A stretch of 39,282 nucleotides of DNA from Alphaproteobacteria bacterium 65-37 (GCA_001897995.1 MKRV01000023.1:1-39282), one strand, 5' to 3'; counted from the first letter of the stretch, positions 26,021-36,116 are shown. Notes: a model not told the origin generated them from the sequence alone. Numbers and translations are program-made.

Positions 26021-26611
26021 GTGCCGCTGCCCGCTTCCCGTCGTGATGTTCTTCGCCTTGCCGTCGGTGCCGCCCTCGTGGGCACGGCCCTGCCGGCCTT
26101 CGCCGCCGATCCTGCGCAACAACTCGTCGAAGGGACGGTCCAGCAGGTGATCGACATCGTCAAATCCAAGACCGGAGCCGCCCGACAGGCGGCGATCATG
26201 CAGGTGCTGGAGACCAAGTTCGATCTGCCTGCGATGGGCCGCACGACCCTTGGTACTCACTGGAACGCGGCAACGGAGGAGCAGCGCACCCGCTTCCTCA
26301 AGGCCGTCGCCACGGCGGAAGCCAAGTCCTACAGCGACCGTTTCGGCCAGTATGCCGGCCAGACCCTGGCGGTTAACAGGGTGATCCCGCGCAACAACGG
26401 TTCCACCATCGTCGATAGCCGGCTGACCCAGACCAGTGGCCAGCCGATCAAGCTCGAATGGGAGATCCGCGGCGACCGTATCACCGACGTGAAGGTCGAG
26501 GGCGTCAGCATGGTCATGACTAGACGTTCGGATTTCAATTCCTACATCCAGAACCATGGCGGAAAAGTGGACGCCCTGATCCAGGAGCTGGAAGCCCGGG
26601 CCGCCCGCTGA
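26021..26611 (+). CDS. mlaC: MlaC/Ttg2D family phospholipid-binding periplasmic protein
   Basis: A periplasmic protein of about 196 residues that ferries phospholipids between the outer-membrane MlaA complex and the inner membrane. A Tat-type signal (SRRDVLRLAVGAALVG) ends at PAFA-AD. The body has FDLPAMGRTTLGTHWNAATEEQRTRFLKAV, NNGSTIVDSRLTQTSGQPIKLEWEIR and VEGVSMVMTRRSDFNSYIQNHGG, all MlaC hallmarks. I chose the GTG at 26021 because GGAG at 26011-26014 gives normal spacing; an in-frame ATG at 26009 would add four residues. It is paired with mlaA; the inner-membrane MlaFEDB genes are not in this window. Confidence 0.92.
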   Translation: MPLPASRRDVLRLAVGAALVGTALPAFAADPAQQLVEGTVQQVIDIVKSKTGAARQAAIMQVLETKFDLPAMGRTTLGTHWNAATEEQRTRFLKAVATAEAKSYSDRFGQYAGQTLAVNRVIPRNNGSTIVDSRLTQTSGQPIKLEWEIRGDRITDVKVEGVSMVMTRRSDFNSYIQNHGGKVDALIQELEARAAR

Positions 26612-26730
26612 TTTCCGTGGAGTTTGGGGCCGAATTGCGCCTGTAACGCTTTCGACGTAGTCTTTCCCGAGGGAGGCGCATCGATCGCTTTGCAGGTCAT
26701 GGGAGTGGCCGCGGAGCGAAGGAGAGCGCC

Positions 26731-27552
26731 ATGGACAGCGCAGCAGCCAAGAACGCGGCCGGTAATTCGGTCGAACTGAGATCGGTCGATCCGGTCTGGG
26801 ACCGCATTCGCGAGGCGGCGCAGGCGGCGGCTGCCGCCGAGCCGGTGCTGGCGGGCACACTGCATGCCACCATTCTCAGCCAGCCGAAGTTCGAAAGCGC
26901 GCTCAGCTACCATTTGGCCCGTCTGACCGGCACGACCGAAGTGCCGGCGGCGCTGATCCGCCAGACCTTCGACGAGGCGCTGAATGCCGACAAGGCGATT
27001 GGGCTCGCCGCGCGGGCCGACATCATGGCCGTCGCCGAGCGCGACCCCGCCTGCACGTCCCACCTCGATCCGCTGCTTTGGTTCAAAGGCTATCACGCGC
27101 TGCAGACCTATCGTGCCGCGCATTGGCTATGGGGGCAGGGGCGTCAGGCGCTCGCTCACTACCTGCAGAGCCGCGCCAGCGCGCTGTTCGGGCTCGACAT
27201 CCATCCCGGCGCAGTGATCGGCAAGGGCATCTTCATCGATCACGGCACCGGCGTGGTGATCGGCGAGACGGCCGTTGTCGAGGACGGTGTCTCCATGCTG
27301 CACGGTGTGACGCTCGGCGGCACCGGCAAGGAACGCGGCGACCGCCATCCCAAGGTGCGTCGCGGAGTGCTGCTCGGTGCCGGCGCCAAGGTGCTGGGCA
27401 ATATCGAGATCGGCGCCTGTGCCAAGATCGCCGCCGGCAGCGTCGTGCTCGATCCGGTTCCGGCCGGTTGCACCGCCGCGGGCGTGCCGGCGCGGATCAT
27501 CGGCTGCGTCGATGTCCCGGAGCCGGCACTGGAGATGGATCAGCGGATCTGA
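26731..27552 (+). CDS. cysE: Serine O-acetyltransferase
   Basis: A 273-residue enzyme that makes O-acetylserine from serine and acetyl-CoA, the first step of cysteine synthesis. It has the N-terminal helical SATase domain (WDRIREAAQ, LSYHLARLTG), the catalytic region DPLLWFKGYHALQTYRAAHWLW, and a C-terminal left-handed hexapeptide-repeat helix (IHPGAVIGKGIFIDHGTGVVIGETAVVEDGVSMLHGVTLGGTG). The ribosome site AAGGAGAGC precedes the ATG. It stands 119 bases after mlaC. Together with the nearby metF/metH operon it makes this stretch rich in sulfur-amino-acid genes, but no shared control is visible. Confidence 0.96.
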   Translation: MDSAAAKNAAGNSVELRSVDPVWDRIREAAQAAAAAEPVLAGTLHATILSQPKFESALSYHLARLTGTTEVPAALIRQTFDEALNADKAIGLAARADIMAVAERDPACTSHLDPLLWFKGYHALQTYRAAHWLWGQGRQALAHYLQSRASALFGLDIHPGAVIGKGIFIDHGTGVVIGETAVVEDGVSMLHGVTLGGTGKERGDRHPKVRRGVLLGAGAKVLGNIEIGACAKIAAGSVVLDPVPAGCTAAGVPARIIGCVDVPEPALEMDQRI

Positions 27553-27571
27553 TCCGGTGCGAGGAACCGAG

Positions 27572-28399
27572 ATGGCGCATCGCTTCGCGGGTCTCGCGCT
27601 TCACACCTGGACAGTCGACACGACACCATTCGAAGCCGTCCTGATCGCTGCGAAGGCGGCCGGGTTCGAGGCCGTCGAGTTGCGCCGCGTCGATTTCAAA
27701 CGCTGCCATGAGCGTGGCCTGTCGAACGACGCGGTTCTCGCTCTGGTGCGCGACAGCGGCCTGAAGGTCAGTGCTGTCGGGACGGAATACGGCTGGACCT
27801 TTGCGGCCAGAGACGATCGCGAGCGTCTGTTCGCGTCGTTGGAAGAGGCCTGCACCAATGCCGTCGCGCTCGATTGCGGGACGGTGATGAGCGGCATCGG
27901 CCCTGGCGCTGCGTCGTTCGAGGAGGCCGTCGCCAACGTCCGGCGCGCCGGCGAGATCGCCGCCCGGCATGGGCTGAGGTTGGCGCTCGAATACCAGTTC
28001 CAGCATCCGATCGTGAGCAGTCTCGATATCCTGCGCGACCTCGTCGGTCGCGCCGGACAGCCCACTGTCGGCCTTCTGCTCGACGCCTATCACCTGCAGC
28101 GCGGCGGCCGGCCCGGCCGCGGCTTCGACGACGTGCCGGGCTCGGAGATCTTCTACGTACAGTACAGCGACGTGCCTGATGCGCCGCCCGTCAGCGTGCC
28201 GCCGACCGATCGCCTGCCACCGGGCAAAGGCGTCGTGCGCTGGAGCGATCTCCTGCAGTCGCTCGCCGACAAAGGCTATCGCGGATATCTCAGCTACGAA
28301 GCGCCCAATCCGGCCCATTGGGCACGCGACGCGGCTGGCGTGGCGCGCGAAGGCGTCCAGGCAACCCGCGGCGTTCTCGACCGAGCCTTCGAGGGCTGA
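27572..28399 (+). CDS. Sugar phosphate isomerase/epimerase-like TIM-barrel protein
   Basis: A 275-residue xylose-isomerase-like barrel (AP_endonuc_2 fold). Features are LALHTWTV at the first strand, FEAVELRRVD, LRLALEYQFQHP, VGLLLDAYHLQRGG with the metal-ligand Asp and His, and YLSYEAPNP near the end. Glu, Asp, His and Glu ligands at these strand ends suggest a divalent-metal enzyme that isomerises or epimerises a sugar or hydroxy acid. It starts 19 bases after cysE behind a GAGGAACC site, so it may be co-transcribed, but no functional link with cysE is obvious. Confidence 0.87.
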   Translation: MAHRFAGLALHTWTVDTTPFEAVLIAAKAAGFEAVELRRVDFKRCHERGLSNDAVLALVRDSGLKVSAVGTEYGWTFAARDDRERLFASLEEACTNAVALDCGTVMSGIGPGAASFEEAVANVRRAGEIAARHGLRLALEYQFQHPIVSSLDILRDLVGRAGQPTVGLLLDAYHLQRGGRPGRGFDDVPGSEIFYVQYSDVPDAPPVSVPPTDRLPPGKGVVRWSDLLQSLADKGYRGYLSYEAPNPAHWARDAAGVAREGVQATRGVLDRAFEG

Positions 28400-28515
28400 G
28401 AGTTCGATCCCGTATCACAGCGAGTGAAGAGCAGGTCGTGGCACGGAACGCCCCCGACCGGGAAAACGGATGATCGAAAGCTGGTCGATGCACTGCCATC
28501 GGCTATGATCGCGCC

Positions 28516-29232
28516 ATGAGGATATTGCTGGCCGGTCTCGTCTTCTTCTTCCTGGTTGCAGCGCAGGCCTTCGCGGCGGACGATCTCGCGAACGTCAAGG
28601 CCTCGGACGGCTCGGAATTTTCCTACGTTCTCACGACCAACGACCCGAAGGCCGTGCAATACGCGGTCATCCTGATGCCGGGCGGTCGCGGCATTCTCGA
28701 TCCGCGCCTGAACGCCAACGGCAAGGTTGCCATGACCGCGGCGGGCAACTTCCTCATCCGATCGCGCTCGCTCTTCGCGGACAGCCAGTTCGTGGCTGCA
28801 TCCACCGATGCCACCACCACGCCCGCGCGCATCGCCGCCATCGTGGCCGATCTCGAGAAGCGCTACGGCAAGCTGCAAGTGTACGTGATCGGCACATCGC
28901 GCAGCACGGAGGCGTCGATGAAGCTCGCCGCGTCGATGGACGGGCAGGTGGCCGGCTTCGTGCACACCTCGTCGATGAACGGCATCGCCGGCTTCGATCC
29001 GCGCCGGCTCAAGAGCCGCAACCTGATCGTCTATCACGAGCAGGACGCGTGCCGCGTGACGATGCCGAGCAGCGGCCAGGCCTTGCACGACAAGTACGGT
29101 ACGGAGTTGATCGTGGTGACGGGCGGCAAGAGCACCGGCGACGATTGTGAGGCCTTCGCCCATCACGGCTACAACGGCGTCGAACGCGATACCGTCGACA
29201 GGATCAAGGCATGGATCCGCAAGAGCGGCTAG
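28516..29232 (+). CDS. Secreted alpha/beta-hydrolase-like protein of unknown substrate
   Basis: A 238-residue protein with a clear Sec signal peptide (cleavage after AFA, residue 20). The mature part looks like a small alpha/beta hydrolase: strand VILMPGGRGIL with an oxyanion-type GG, a nucleophile elbow candidate VIGTSRS with Ser128, and late Asp/His candidates in STGDDCEAFAHHGYNGVE. Two cysteines (in DACRV and DDCEA) could form a disulfide in the periplasm. I do not recognise a named family. It stands alone, 116 bases after the barrel-enzyme gene, and its stop codon is part of the first of three hairpins. Confidence 0.75.
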   Translation: MRILLAGLVFFFLVAAQAFAADDLANVKASDGSEFSYVLTTNDPKAVQYAVILMPGGRGILDPRLNANGKVAMTAAGNFLIRSRSLFADSQFVAASTDATTTPARIAAIVADLEKRYGKLQVYVIGTSRSTEASMKLAASMDGQVAGFVHTSSMNGIAGFDPRRLKSRNLIVYHEQDACRVTMPSSGQALHDKYGTELIVVTGGKSTGDDCEAFAHHGYNGVERDTVDRIKAWIRKSG

Positions 29233-29294
29233 AGCAGCGCCCGGGAAGAAGGAGCCGCATGCGGCTCCCTCTTCCCGGGCATAAGCTGCTCTAG
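29229..29294. repeat. Large palindromic element A (66 bases)
   Basis: Nested perfect arms are, from outside in: CTAGAGCAGC / GCTGCTCTAG (10), GCCCGGGAAGA / TCTTCCCGGGC (11) and GGAGCCGC / GCGGCTCC (8, loop AT). They are interrupted only by a one-base mismatch and a four-base bulge (29281-29284). It begins inside the stop codon of the preceding gene and may end its transcript. Confidence 0.8.
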
Positions 29295-29306
29295 AATCGA
29301 TAGAAT

Positions 29307-29359
29307 CTAGAGCACGACCTTCCGCTCGACTGAGTCCAGTCGAGCGGAACGTGCTCTAG
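29307..29359. repeat. Large palindromic element B (53 bases)
   Basis: Arms are CTAGAGCACG / CGTGCTCTAG (10) and, after a three-base bulge, TTCCGCTCGACT / AGTCGAGCGGAA (12), with a six-base loop. The outer ends CTAGAGCA...TGCTCTAG are the same as in element A, so the two look like members of one dispersed palindromic family. Confidence 0.8.
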
Positions 29360-29390
29360 CCGCTGTCGTTTTGCTTCCGCAGCAGCTTGT

Positions 29391-29432
29391 GCCTGGGAAG
29401 ATGGCCCTGCGCGCAGGTCCATCGTCCCAGGC
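29391..29432 (-). terminator. Large hairpin C, downstream of ettA
   Basis: A 42-base hairpin with arms of 8, 5 and 5 pairs (GCCTGGGA / TCCCAGGC, GATGG / CCATC, CCTGC / GCAGG) separated by single mismatches. It lies 7 bases after the stop of ettA on the minus strand, the expected place for its terminator. There is no clear T-tract. Confidence 0.6.
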
Positions 29433-29438
29433 GCAGTT

Positions 29439-31115
<1,677 letters not shown>

Positions 31116-31231
31116 TGGGGCGCTCCTGGTCGGCCGACGGCGGTGGGCCGGGACGGGGGTGGGCAGGGAAGGCGAGCCTTGTAGCGGCCCGGCAGTTTCT
31201 GTTCAATGACGGCCAGGGGAAACGCGCACGT

Positions 31232-34200
31232 ATGCTGGCAGAACCGACCGTTCTGGCCCTGTCCTTGGCCTATCTGGGCCTGTTGTTCGCCGTGGCCTAT
31301 TTCGGTGACCGGTACGCGCGCGACTGGTCGGCCACGACGGCCGCGCCGATCGTCTATGGCCTGTCGCTGGCGATCTACTGCACCTCGTGGACTTTCTACG
31401 GCGCGGTCGGGCGGGCGGCGACCTCGGGTATCGACTTCATTCTGATCTATACCGGTCCCGCCCTGGTGGTGACGGCGGGCTACCCGCTGCTGCGCAAGAT
31501 GGTGCGGCTGGCCAAGCAGCACAATGTGACCTCGATCGCCGATTTCCTGGCCTCGCGCTATGGCAAGAGCCGCGCCGTCGGCGTCACCGCCACCCTGTTC
31601 GCCACGGTGGGCGTGCTGCCCTACATTGCGCTGCAGCTGCAGGCCGTATCGTCGTCCTTCCGCAGCATCGCCGCCCCCTCACCGTGGGGAGAGACGCATC
31701 CCGGCGTCGTCCATACCGACACCTCGCTGATCGTGGCGGCGCTGATGGCGCTGTTCACCATCCTGTTCGGCGTGCGCAACGTGCATGCCTCCGAGCAGCA
31801 TCGCGGCATGATGGTGGCCATCGCCTTCGAATCGGTGGTGAAGCTGCTCGCCCTGCTGACGGTCGGCCCGTTCGTCCTGTGGTACCTGTTCGAGGGCACG
31901 GGCGACATGCTGGCCCGTCTCGCCGAGAGGCCGGAACTCGCCGATCAGGTGATGCGCGAGGGCTCGCCGCTCACCTGGGTCGTGACCTCGATCCTGTCCG
32001 GCATGGCCTTCCTCTGCCTGCCCCGCCAGTTCCACGTCGCCGTCGTCGAGCACGGCCATCCGGCCAGCCTGCGCACGGCGCGCTGGCTGTTTCCGATCTA
32101 CCTCGTGCTGATCAACCTGTTCGTCCTGCCGATCGCGGCGGCCGGCCTGCTGCTGCTGGGCACCGAGAGCAGCCCCGACCTCTATGTGCTGCAACTGCCG
32201 CTGGTACACGGCGAAAGCTGGTTGTCGGCCTTCGTCTTCATCGGCGGCCTGTCGGCGGCGACGTCGATGGTGATCGTGGCCTGCATGGCGCTCTCCGGCA
32301 TGATCGGCAACGAGCTGGTCATGCCCTACCTCCTGAAGCGCCGTGCCGGCGAGGCGCAGGAGATGGGCCCGCTGGTCGTCTTCGTCCGCCGTGCCGCGGT
32401 CGTGCTGATCCTGATGGCAGGCTACGCCTACGAGCGCATCATCTCGGGTTATCTGCCGCTCGCCTCGATCGGCCTCATTTCCTTCTGCGCGGTGGCGAAC
32501 TTTGCGCCCGGACTGATCCTCGGCCTCTACTGGCGGCGCGCCCATCGTTTCGGCGTGGTGGCGGGGCTGGTCGGCGGCTTCGTGGTCTGGATCTATGCGC
32601 TGCTGCTGCCGACGCTGAAGCAGGAGACGGGCAGTCGCCTCGAAGTGCCGCTCAGACCCTACCTGCCGCCTTTCCTGGCCGAGCTCGATCCGGTGAGCCA
32701 GGGCTTCATCGTCGGCATCCTGGTCAATACCGCCCTGCTGGTCGGGGTGTCACTGCTGGCCCGCCCGATCGCGCGCGACCGTCTGCAGGCAGATGCGTTC
32801 GTTCTCGGCGCCGATCTCGCAGGCGAGGCCGAAGTGCCGGCACGCCGGACGCCGGCCGATGCCGCCCGCATCGAGGAGCTGCGCCAGCTTCTGGCGCGCT
32901 TCGTCGGCGTCGAGCGCGCGGCGCGAGCCCTGGCGGGCGAGCAGCTCTCGCTCGAAGCCGCTCTCACCCTCACCGAGCGCGTATTGTCGGGGACCTTGGG
33001 GGCGGCGTCCGCGCGCGTGATCGTGGCGGCCTACGGTCGGCGTGGACGGCTGCTGCCACGCAGTGCCCGAGCGATCATCGACGAAGCCTCCGAGGCGATC
33101 CGCTACAACTACGAAATTTTGCGCAATACGCTCGATCACGTCGGCATGGGCATTGCGGCCTTCGATCGCGAGGGCCGGCTCGAGATCTACAACGATCGTT
33201 TCACGACGTTGTTGTCGCTCGACGCCGATGCCGTCGCCGTCGGCGCCGCGCCGCGGGAGTTTGGCGCTTCGGCCGACGTCGTGGAACTGCTGCGCCGTCC
33301 CGACACGCCGCAGACGCACGAGATCGCCACGCGCGAGGGACGCGTAATCGAGCTCCGGCTCGATCCGTTGCCGGGCGACGGCTTCGTCGCCACCTGCAAC
33401 GACGTCACGGCGCGCGTGCACACTGCCGAAGCGCTACGCGACAGCGATCGCCAGCTTCGCCAATCGAAGGAGACCCTGGAGCAGAGGGTGGTCGAGCGCA
33501 CGGCCGAGCTGGAGGCGAGCCGTGCCGAAGCCGAGGCCGCCAACCTCGGCAAGACGCGCTTCATTGCCGCCGCCAGCCACGACCTTCTGCAGCCGCTGCA
33601 CGCCGCCCGCCTGTTCACGGCGGCGTTGATCGATCGTGACCCGACCGGTGATCGTACGGCCGGGCTCGGCGGTAAGATCGACACCAGTCTCGGCGCCGTC
33701 GAATCGCTGCTCGACACTCTGCTCGACATTTCCAAGCTCGATGCCGGGGCCTTCAAGCCGGAGAAGCGGCCCTTCGCCCTGCAGCCGCTGTTCGAATCGC
33801 TGGCCACCGCCTTTGCGCCATTGGCAGCGCGGCGTGGCGTCGAGCTGGTGGCGGTGCCGACACGGGCCTTCGTCGATACCGATCCTGCCTTCCTGCGCCG
33901 CATCCTGCAGAACCTGCTGTCCAATGCGCTGCGCTACGGCCAGGTCGAGGGACGGCCGGCGCGGGTGCTGCTGGGCTGCCGTCGCGCCGGTACTGAGCTG
34001 CGCATCGAGGTGCGCGACAACGGGGCCGGCATTGCCCCCGACAAGCAGGCAATCATCTTCGACGAGTTCGTGCGGCTGCACCCCGAGCACGATGCGCCGC
34101 GCGAGGAGCGAGGCTTGGGGTTGGGCCTTGCCATCGTCGATCGCATCGCGCGCATGCTCGAATTGCCGCTGGGCCTGGCGTCGGCGCCGGGCGAGGGCTC

Positions 34201-34678
34201 GACTTTCTCGGTCGTCGTGCCGCGCGTTGCGGCGGTCGTTTCGGCGCCGTTGGCGCCTGCGCCGCCGCAGCCCGCCTCGTCGATCGAGCGTGAGAGCTTC
34301 GTCCTCTGTCTCGACAACGAGCTGCAGGTCCGCGAAGCCATGGCGACCCTCCTGGGGGGCTGGGGGTGCCGTGTCGTCACCGCGGCGTCGCAGGCCGAGG
34401 CACTAGCGGAAGTGGCGCGCGCCGGCCGCTTGCCCGACCTGGTGCTGGCCGACTTCCATATCGACGACGGGCCCGACGGGCTGGCGGTTGTCGAGGCGCT
34501 GCGCGCGGAATGGAAACAGATGGTGCCGGCCGCACTGGTCACGGCAGATCGCGATCCCACGCTCCGCGTGCGTGCGCGGACGCGGCAGGTCGAACTGCTG
34601 CACAAGCCGGTGAAGCCCGCGTCCCTGCGGGCCCTCCTGCGCTTGCGCGGCTCCACCGCCGGCCGCCTTACGGCCTGA
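31232..34678 (+). CDS. Transporter-fused hybrid sensor histidine kinase, CrbS-like
   Basis: A 1148-residue membrane kinase. Residues 1 to about 510 form a sodium:solute symporter (SLC5-like) domain with some thirteen helices (AIYCTSWTFYGAVGRAATSG, TSIADFLASRYGKS). A linker domain and a PAS-like domain (about 625-725, LDHVGMGIAAFDREGRLEIYNDRF) come next. A coiled coil leads into the phosphoacceptor His783 (AAASHDLLQPLHAARLF). The ATPase domain (LQNLLSNALRYG, RDNGAGI, GLGLGLAIV) and a C-terminal receiver with Asp1074 (LVLADFHIDD) complete it. This is the architecture of CrbS, which with CrbR drives acetate use in Vibrio and Pseudomonas. The ATG at 31232 is the family-like start. The convergent LuxR-type gene is the likely partner. 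Confidence 0.92.
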   Translation: MLAEPTVLALSLAYLGLLFAVAYFGDRYARDWSATTAAPIVYGLSLAIYCTSWTFYGAVGRAATSGIDFILIYTGPALVVTAGYPLLRKMVRLAKQHNVTSIADFLASRYGKSRAVGVTATLFATVGVLPYIALQLQAVSSSFRSIAAPSPWGETHPGVVHTDTSLIVAALMALFTILFGVRNVHASEQHRGMMVAIAFESVVKLLALLTVGPFVLWYLFEGTGDMLARLAERPELADQVMREGSPLTWVVTSILSGMAFLCLPRQFHVAVVEHGHPASLRTARWLFPIYLVLINLFVLPIAAAGLLLLGTESSPDLYVLQLPLVHGESWLSAFVFIGGLSAATSMVIVACMALSGMIGNELVMPYLLKRRAGEAQEMGPLVVFVRRAAVVLILMAGYAYERIISGYLPLASIGLISFCAVANFAPGLILGLYWRRAHRFGVVAGLVGGFVVWIYALLLPTLKQETGSRLEVPLRPYLPPFLAELDPVSQGFIVGILVNTALLVGVSLLARPIARDRLQADAFVLGADLAGEAEVPARRTPADAARIEELRQLLARFVGVERAARALAGEQLSLEAALTLTERVLSGTLGAASARVIVAAYGRRGRLLPRSARAIIDEASEAIRYNYEILRNTLDHVGMGIAAFDREGRLEIYNDRFTTLLSLDADAVAVGAAPREFGASADVVELLRRPDTPQTHEIATREGRVIELRLDPLPGDGFVATCNDVTARVHTAEALRDSDRQLRQSKETLEQRVVERTAELEASRAEAEAANLGKTRFIAAASHDLLQPLHAARLFTAALIDRDPTGDRTAGLGGKIDTSLGAVESLLDTLLDISKLDAGAFKPEKRPFALQPLFESLATAFAPLAARRGVELVAVPTRAFVDTDPAFLRRILQNLLSNALRYGQVEGRPARVLLGCRRAGTELRIEVRDNGAGIAPDKQAIIFDEFVRLHPEHDAPREERGLGLGLAIVDRIARMLELPLGLASAPGEGSTFSVVVPRVAAVVSAPLAPAPPQPASSIERESFVLCLDNELQVREAMATLLGGWGCRVVTAASQAEALAEVARAGRLPDLVLADFHIDDGPDGLAVVEALRAEWKQMVPAALVTADRDPTLRVRARTRQVELLHKPVKPASLRALLRLRGSTAGRLTA

Positions 34679-34695
34679 CCGCCTTGCCGGTCGAA

Positions 34696-35340
34696 TTACG
34701 GTTTGACGGCCTCGCTCGTCGACGGAAAGGAAAGGCCGCGCGCTTCGATGACGGCCTGGGTGCGTGAACGCACGCCGAGCTTGCGCAGGATCACCGTGAC
34801 ATGCGCTTTGACGGTCGCCTCGCCGACCCCGAGCTTGTAGGCGATCTGCTTGTTTTGGTCGCCCTGCACCATCAGGGCGAGCACCCGCCATTGCTGCGGC
34901 GTCAACTGCGCGGCCCGTTGAGCGAACGTATCGCCGGCGATGGCTTCGGGCGGCGCGAATATCTCCCCATCCAGGACCGCGCGGACGACACCCGCGATCT
35001 CCTCCAGGGATGCCGACTTGTCGATGTAGGCCGACGCCCCGAATTCGTAGGCGCGTTGCACGATCGAGGCGTCGCGTGCCGCCGATACGACGATGATCGG
35101 CACCGTAGGGTGCTCGGAGCGCAGGCGGGCAAGACCGACAAGGCCATCCATGCCCGGCATGTCGATATCGAGCAGCACGGCATCGGTGTCCGGTTCGCGG
35201 TCCAGCGCCGTCTTGGCCTGATCGAGTGTGCCGGCCATGCTGAACTGGGCTTTCGCGAAGGTCTGGCCGAGCACCGAGACAAGGGCGTCGCGGACCATGG
35301 GATGGTCGTCGGCTACGAGAAATCGCTCTGGGTCGGCCAT
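34696..35340 (-). CDS. LuxR/NarL-family response regulator, CrbR-like
   Basis: A 214-residue regulator. The receiver domain has Asp11/Asp12 in FLVADDHPMVRDAL, phosphoacceptor Asp58 in LLDIDMPGMDG, and Lys108. The C-terminal LuxR helix-turn-helix (about 150-205) reads LTPQQWRVLALMVQGDQNKQIAYKLGVGEATVKAHVTVILRKLGV. The ADDHP-RDAL opening and overall form match CrbR/ErdR-type regulators paired with transporter-fused kinases. I prefer the ATG at 35340; a TTG start 12 codons upstream is possible. It is convergent with the kinase gene, 17 bases between stops, and upstream of the unknown gene and the symporter operon. Confidence 0.9.
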   Translation of the reverse strand: MADPERFLVADDHPMVRDALVSVLGQTFAKAQFSMAGTLDQAKTALDREPDTDAVLLDIDMPGMDGLVGLARLRSEHPTVPIIVVSAARDASIVQRAYEFGASAYIDKSASLEEIAGVVRAVLDGEIFAPPEAIAGDTFAQRAAQLTPQQWRVLALMVQGDQNKQIAYKLGVGEATVKAHVTVILRKLGVRSRTQAVIEARGLSFPSTSEAVKP

Positions 35341-35388
35341 GTCGTGAAGGGTGGCCGCAGCCCCTGTGAGAATCAAGCTACGTGAGAC

Positions 35389-35985
35389 TCAAGCCGCGTG
35401 GCGCAGCGCCACCCGGAGCGCTGCGCGGTCGAGCCGCTTGGGGAGCCGGTCGCTGAAGGAGATCAGGCCGAAGGTCGCGGCGGCGGCCAGGACGGCGCGT
35501 TCTTCTTCGGCGTTCTTCGAACGTGCCGGGGCACATTCGTGGATCAGCAGGCCGGTTCTGTGCCCCATCGCCTTGAGGTCGGGCCGGTGGCTGGACGTCG
35601 TACCGGCGAACCGGCCGAGCAGGGCCGCATGGCGGTCGCCCCATCCGTCCGGCCGATGAACAGGGGCGGGATACTCGCCCAGCACGTCGGCGTGCACTTG
35701 CAGCAGCGCCGGATCGAACTCCGGGCCGGCATCCAGGAAGAACCGCAGGATCGTCATCATGTCGGCGGCCAAGGCGGCGAACGCCTCCCATCGGCAGACG
35801 GCGAACGCTTCGTTGAACTTCGGGTCGCCGAAGGCGGCCTGGCCGTACCAAGCCAGCGTGTTGCGGGAGAACTCGTAGGTCGATCGCTGTGCGACATACG
35901 ACGCCTCGCCGCTGACGAAGCGTGCGAGCTCGACGCGGGATCGGATGCGTTCGGGGAAAAAATAGCCTTTCAGAGTCGCCAGCAT
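35389..35985 (-). CDS. Unrecognised 198-residue cytoplasmic protein
   Basis: I do not recognise this family. The protein has no signal peptide or convincing transmembrane helix. It is rich in helices with aromatic residues: MLATLKGYFFPERIRSRVELARFV, YEFSRNTLAWYGQAAFGDPKFNEAFAVCRWEAFAALAADMMTILRFFLDAG. A middle part with many His/Pro/Gly/Asp residues follows (HRPDGWGDRHAALLGRFAGTTSSHRPD), and then an alanine-rich end. Codon usage looks native. The ribosome site is weak. It sits on the same strand as, and upstream of, the CrbR-like gene (48 bases), so it may be co-transcribed, and it is divergent from the symporter operon. Position suggests a role in the acetate-switch circuit, but this is only context. 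Confidence 0.75.
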   Translation of the reverse strand: MLATLKGYFFPERIRSRVELARFVSGEASYVAQRSTYEFSRNTLAWYGQAAFGDPKFNEAFAVCRWEAFAALAADMMTILRFFLDAGPEFDPALLQVHADVLGEYPAPVHRPDGWGDRHAALLGRFAGTTSSHRPDLKAMGHRTGLLIHECAPARSKNAEEERAVLAAAATFGLISFSDRLPKRLDRAALRVALRHAA

Positions 35986-36049
35986 GCCGATCAGGTCCGC
36001 AGCACAGCCTGTGAATTTCCATTCGACTAAGGTAGGGGGCCTGCCTGCA

Positions 36050-36078
36050 TTGGCTGTGATTCACATAATATGTATATT
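36050..36078 (+). promoter_or_regulatory. Candidate sigma-70-type promoter of the symporter operon
   Basis: TTGGCT (36050-36055), a 17-base spacer and TATATT (36073-36078) lie in an AT-rich island of the divergent region. The match is 4 of 6 and 5 of 6 bases to the E. coli consensus. Transcription would start near 36085, leaving a leader of about 160 bases. A CrbR-type activator site may overlap but cannot be recognised here. Confidence 0.5.
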
Positions 36079-36116
36079 CGCACTATCTGCGTATATAGCA
36101 AAAGCAAGAATCAGGG

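Noticed and set aside
31387..33639. A 750-residue plus-strand frame inside the giant kinase gene.
   Set aside because: It is an out-of-frame shadow, rich in Arg/Pro/Gly without domains; the other frame carries the symporter, PAS and kinase motifs without interruption.
35378..36064. An overlapping 228-residue minus-strand frame at the locus of the unknown protein.
   Set aside because: Its composition is Arg/Pro-rich and it has no sensible hydrophobic pattern, while the 198-residue frame reads as a normal globular protein.
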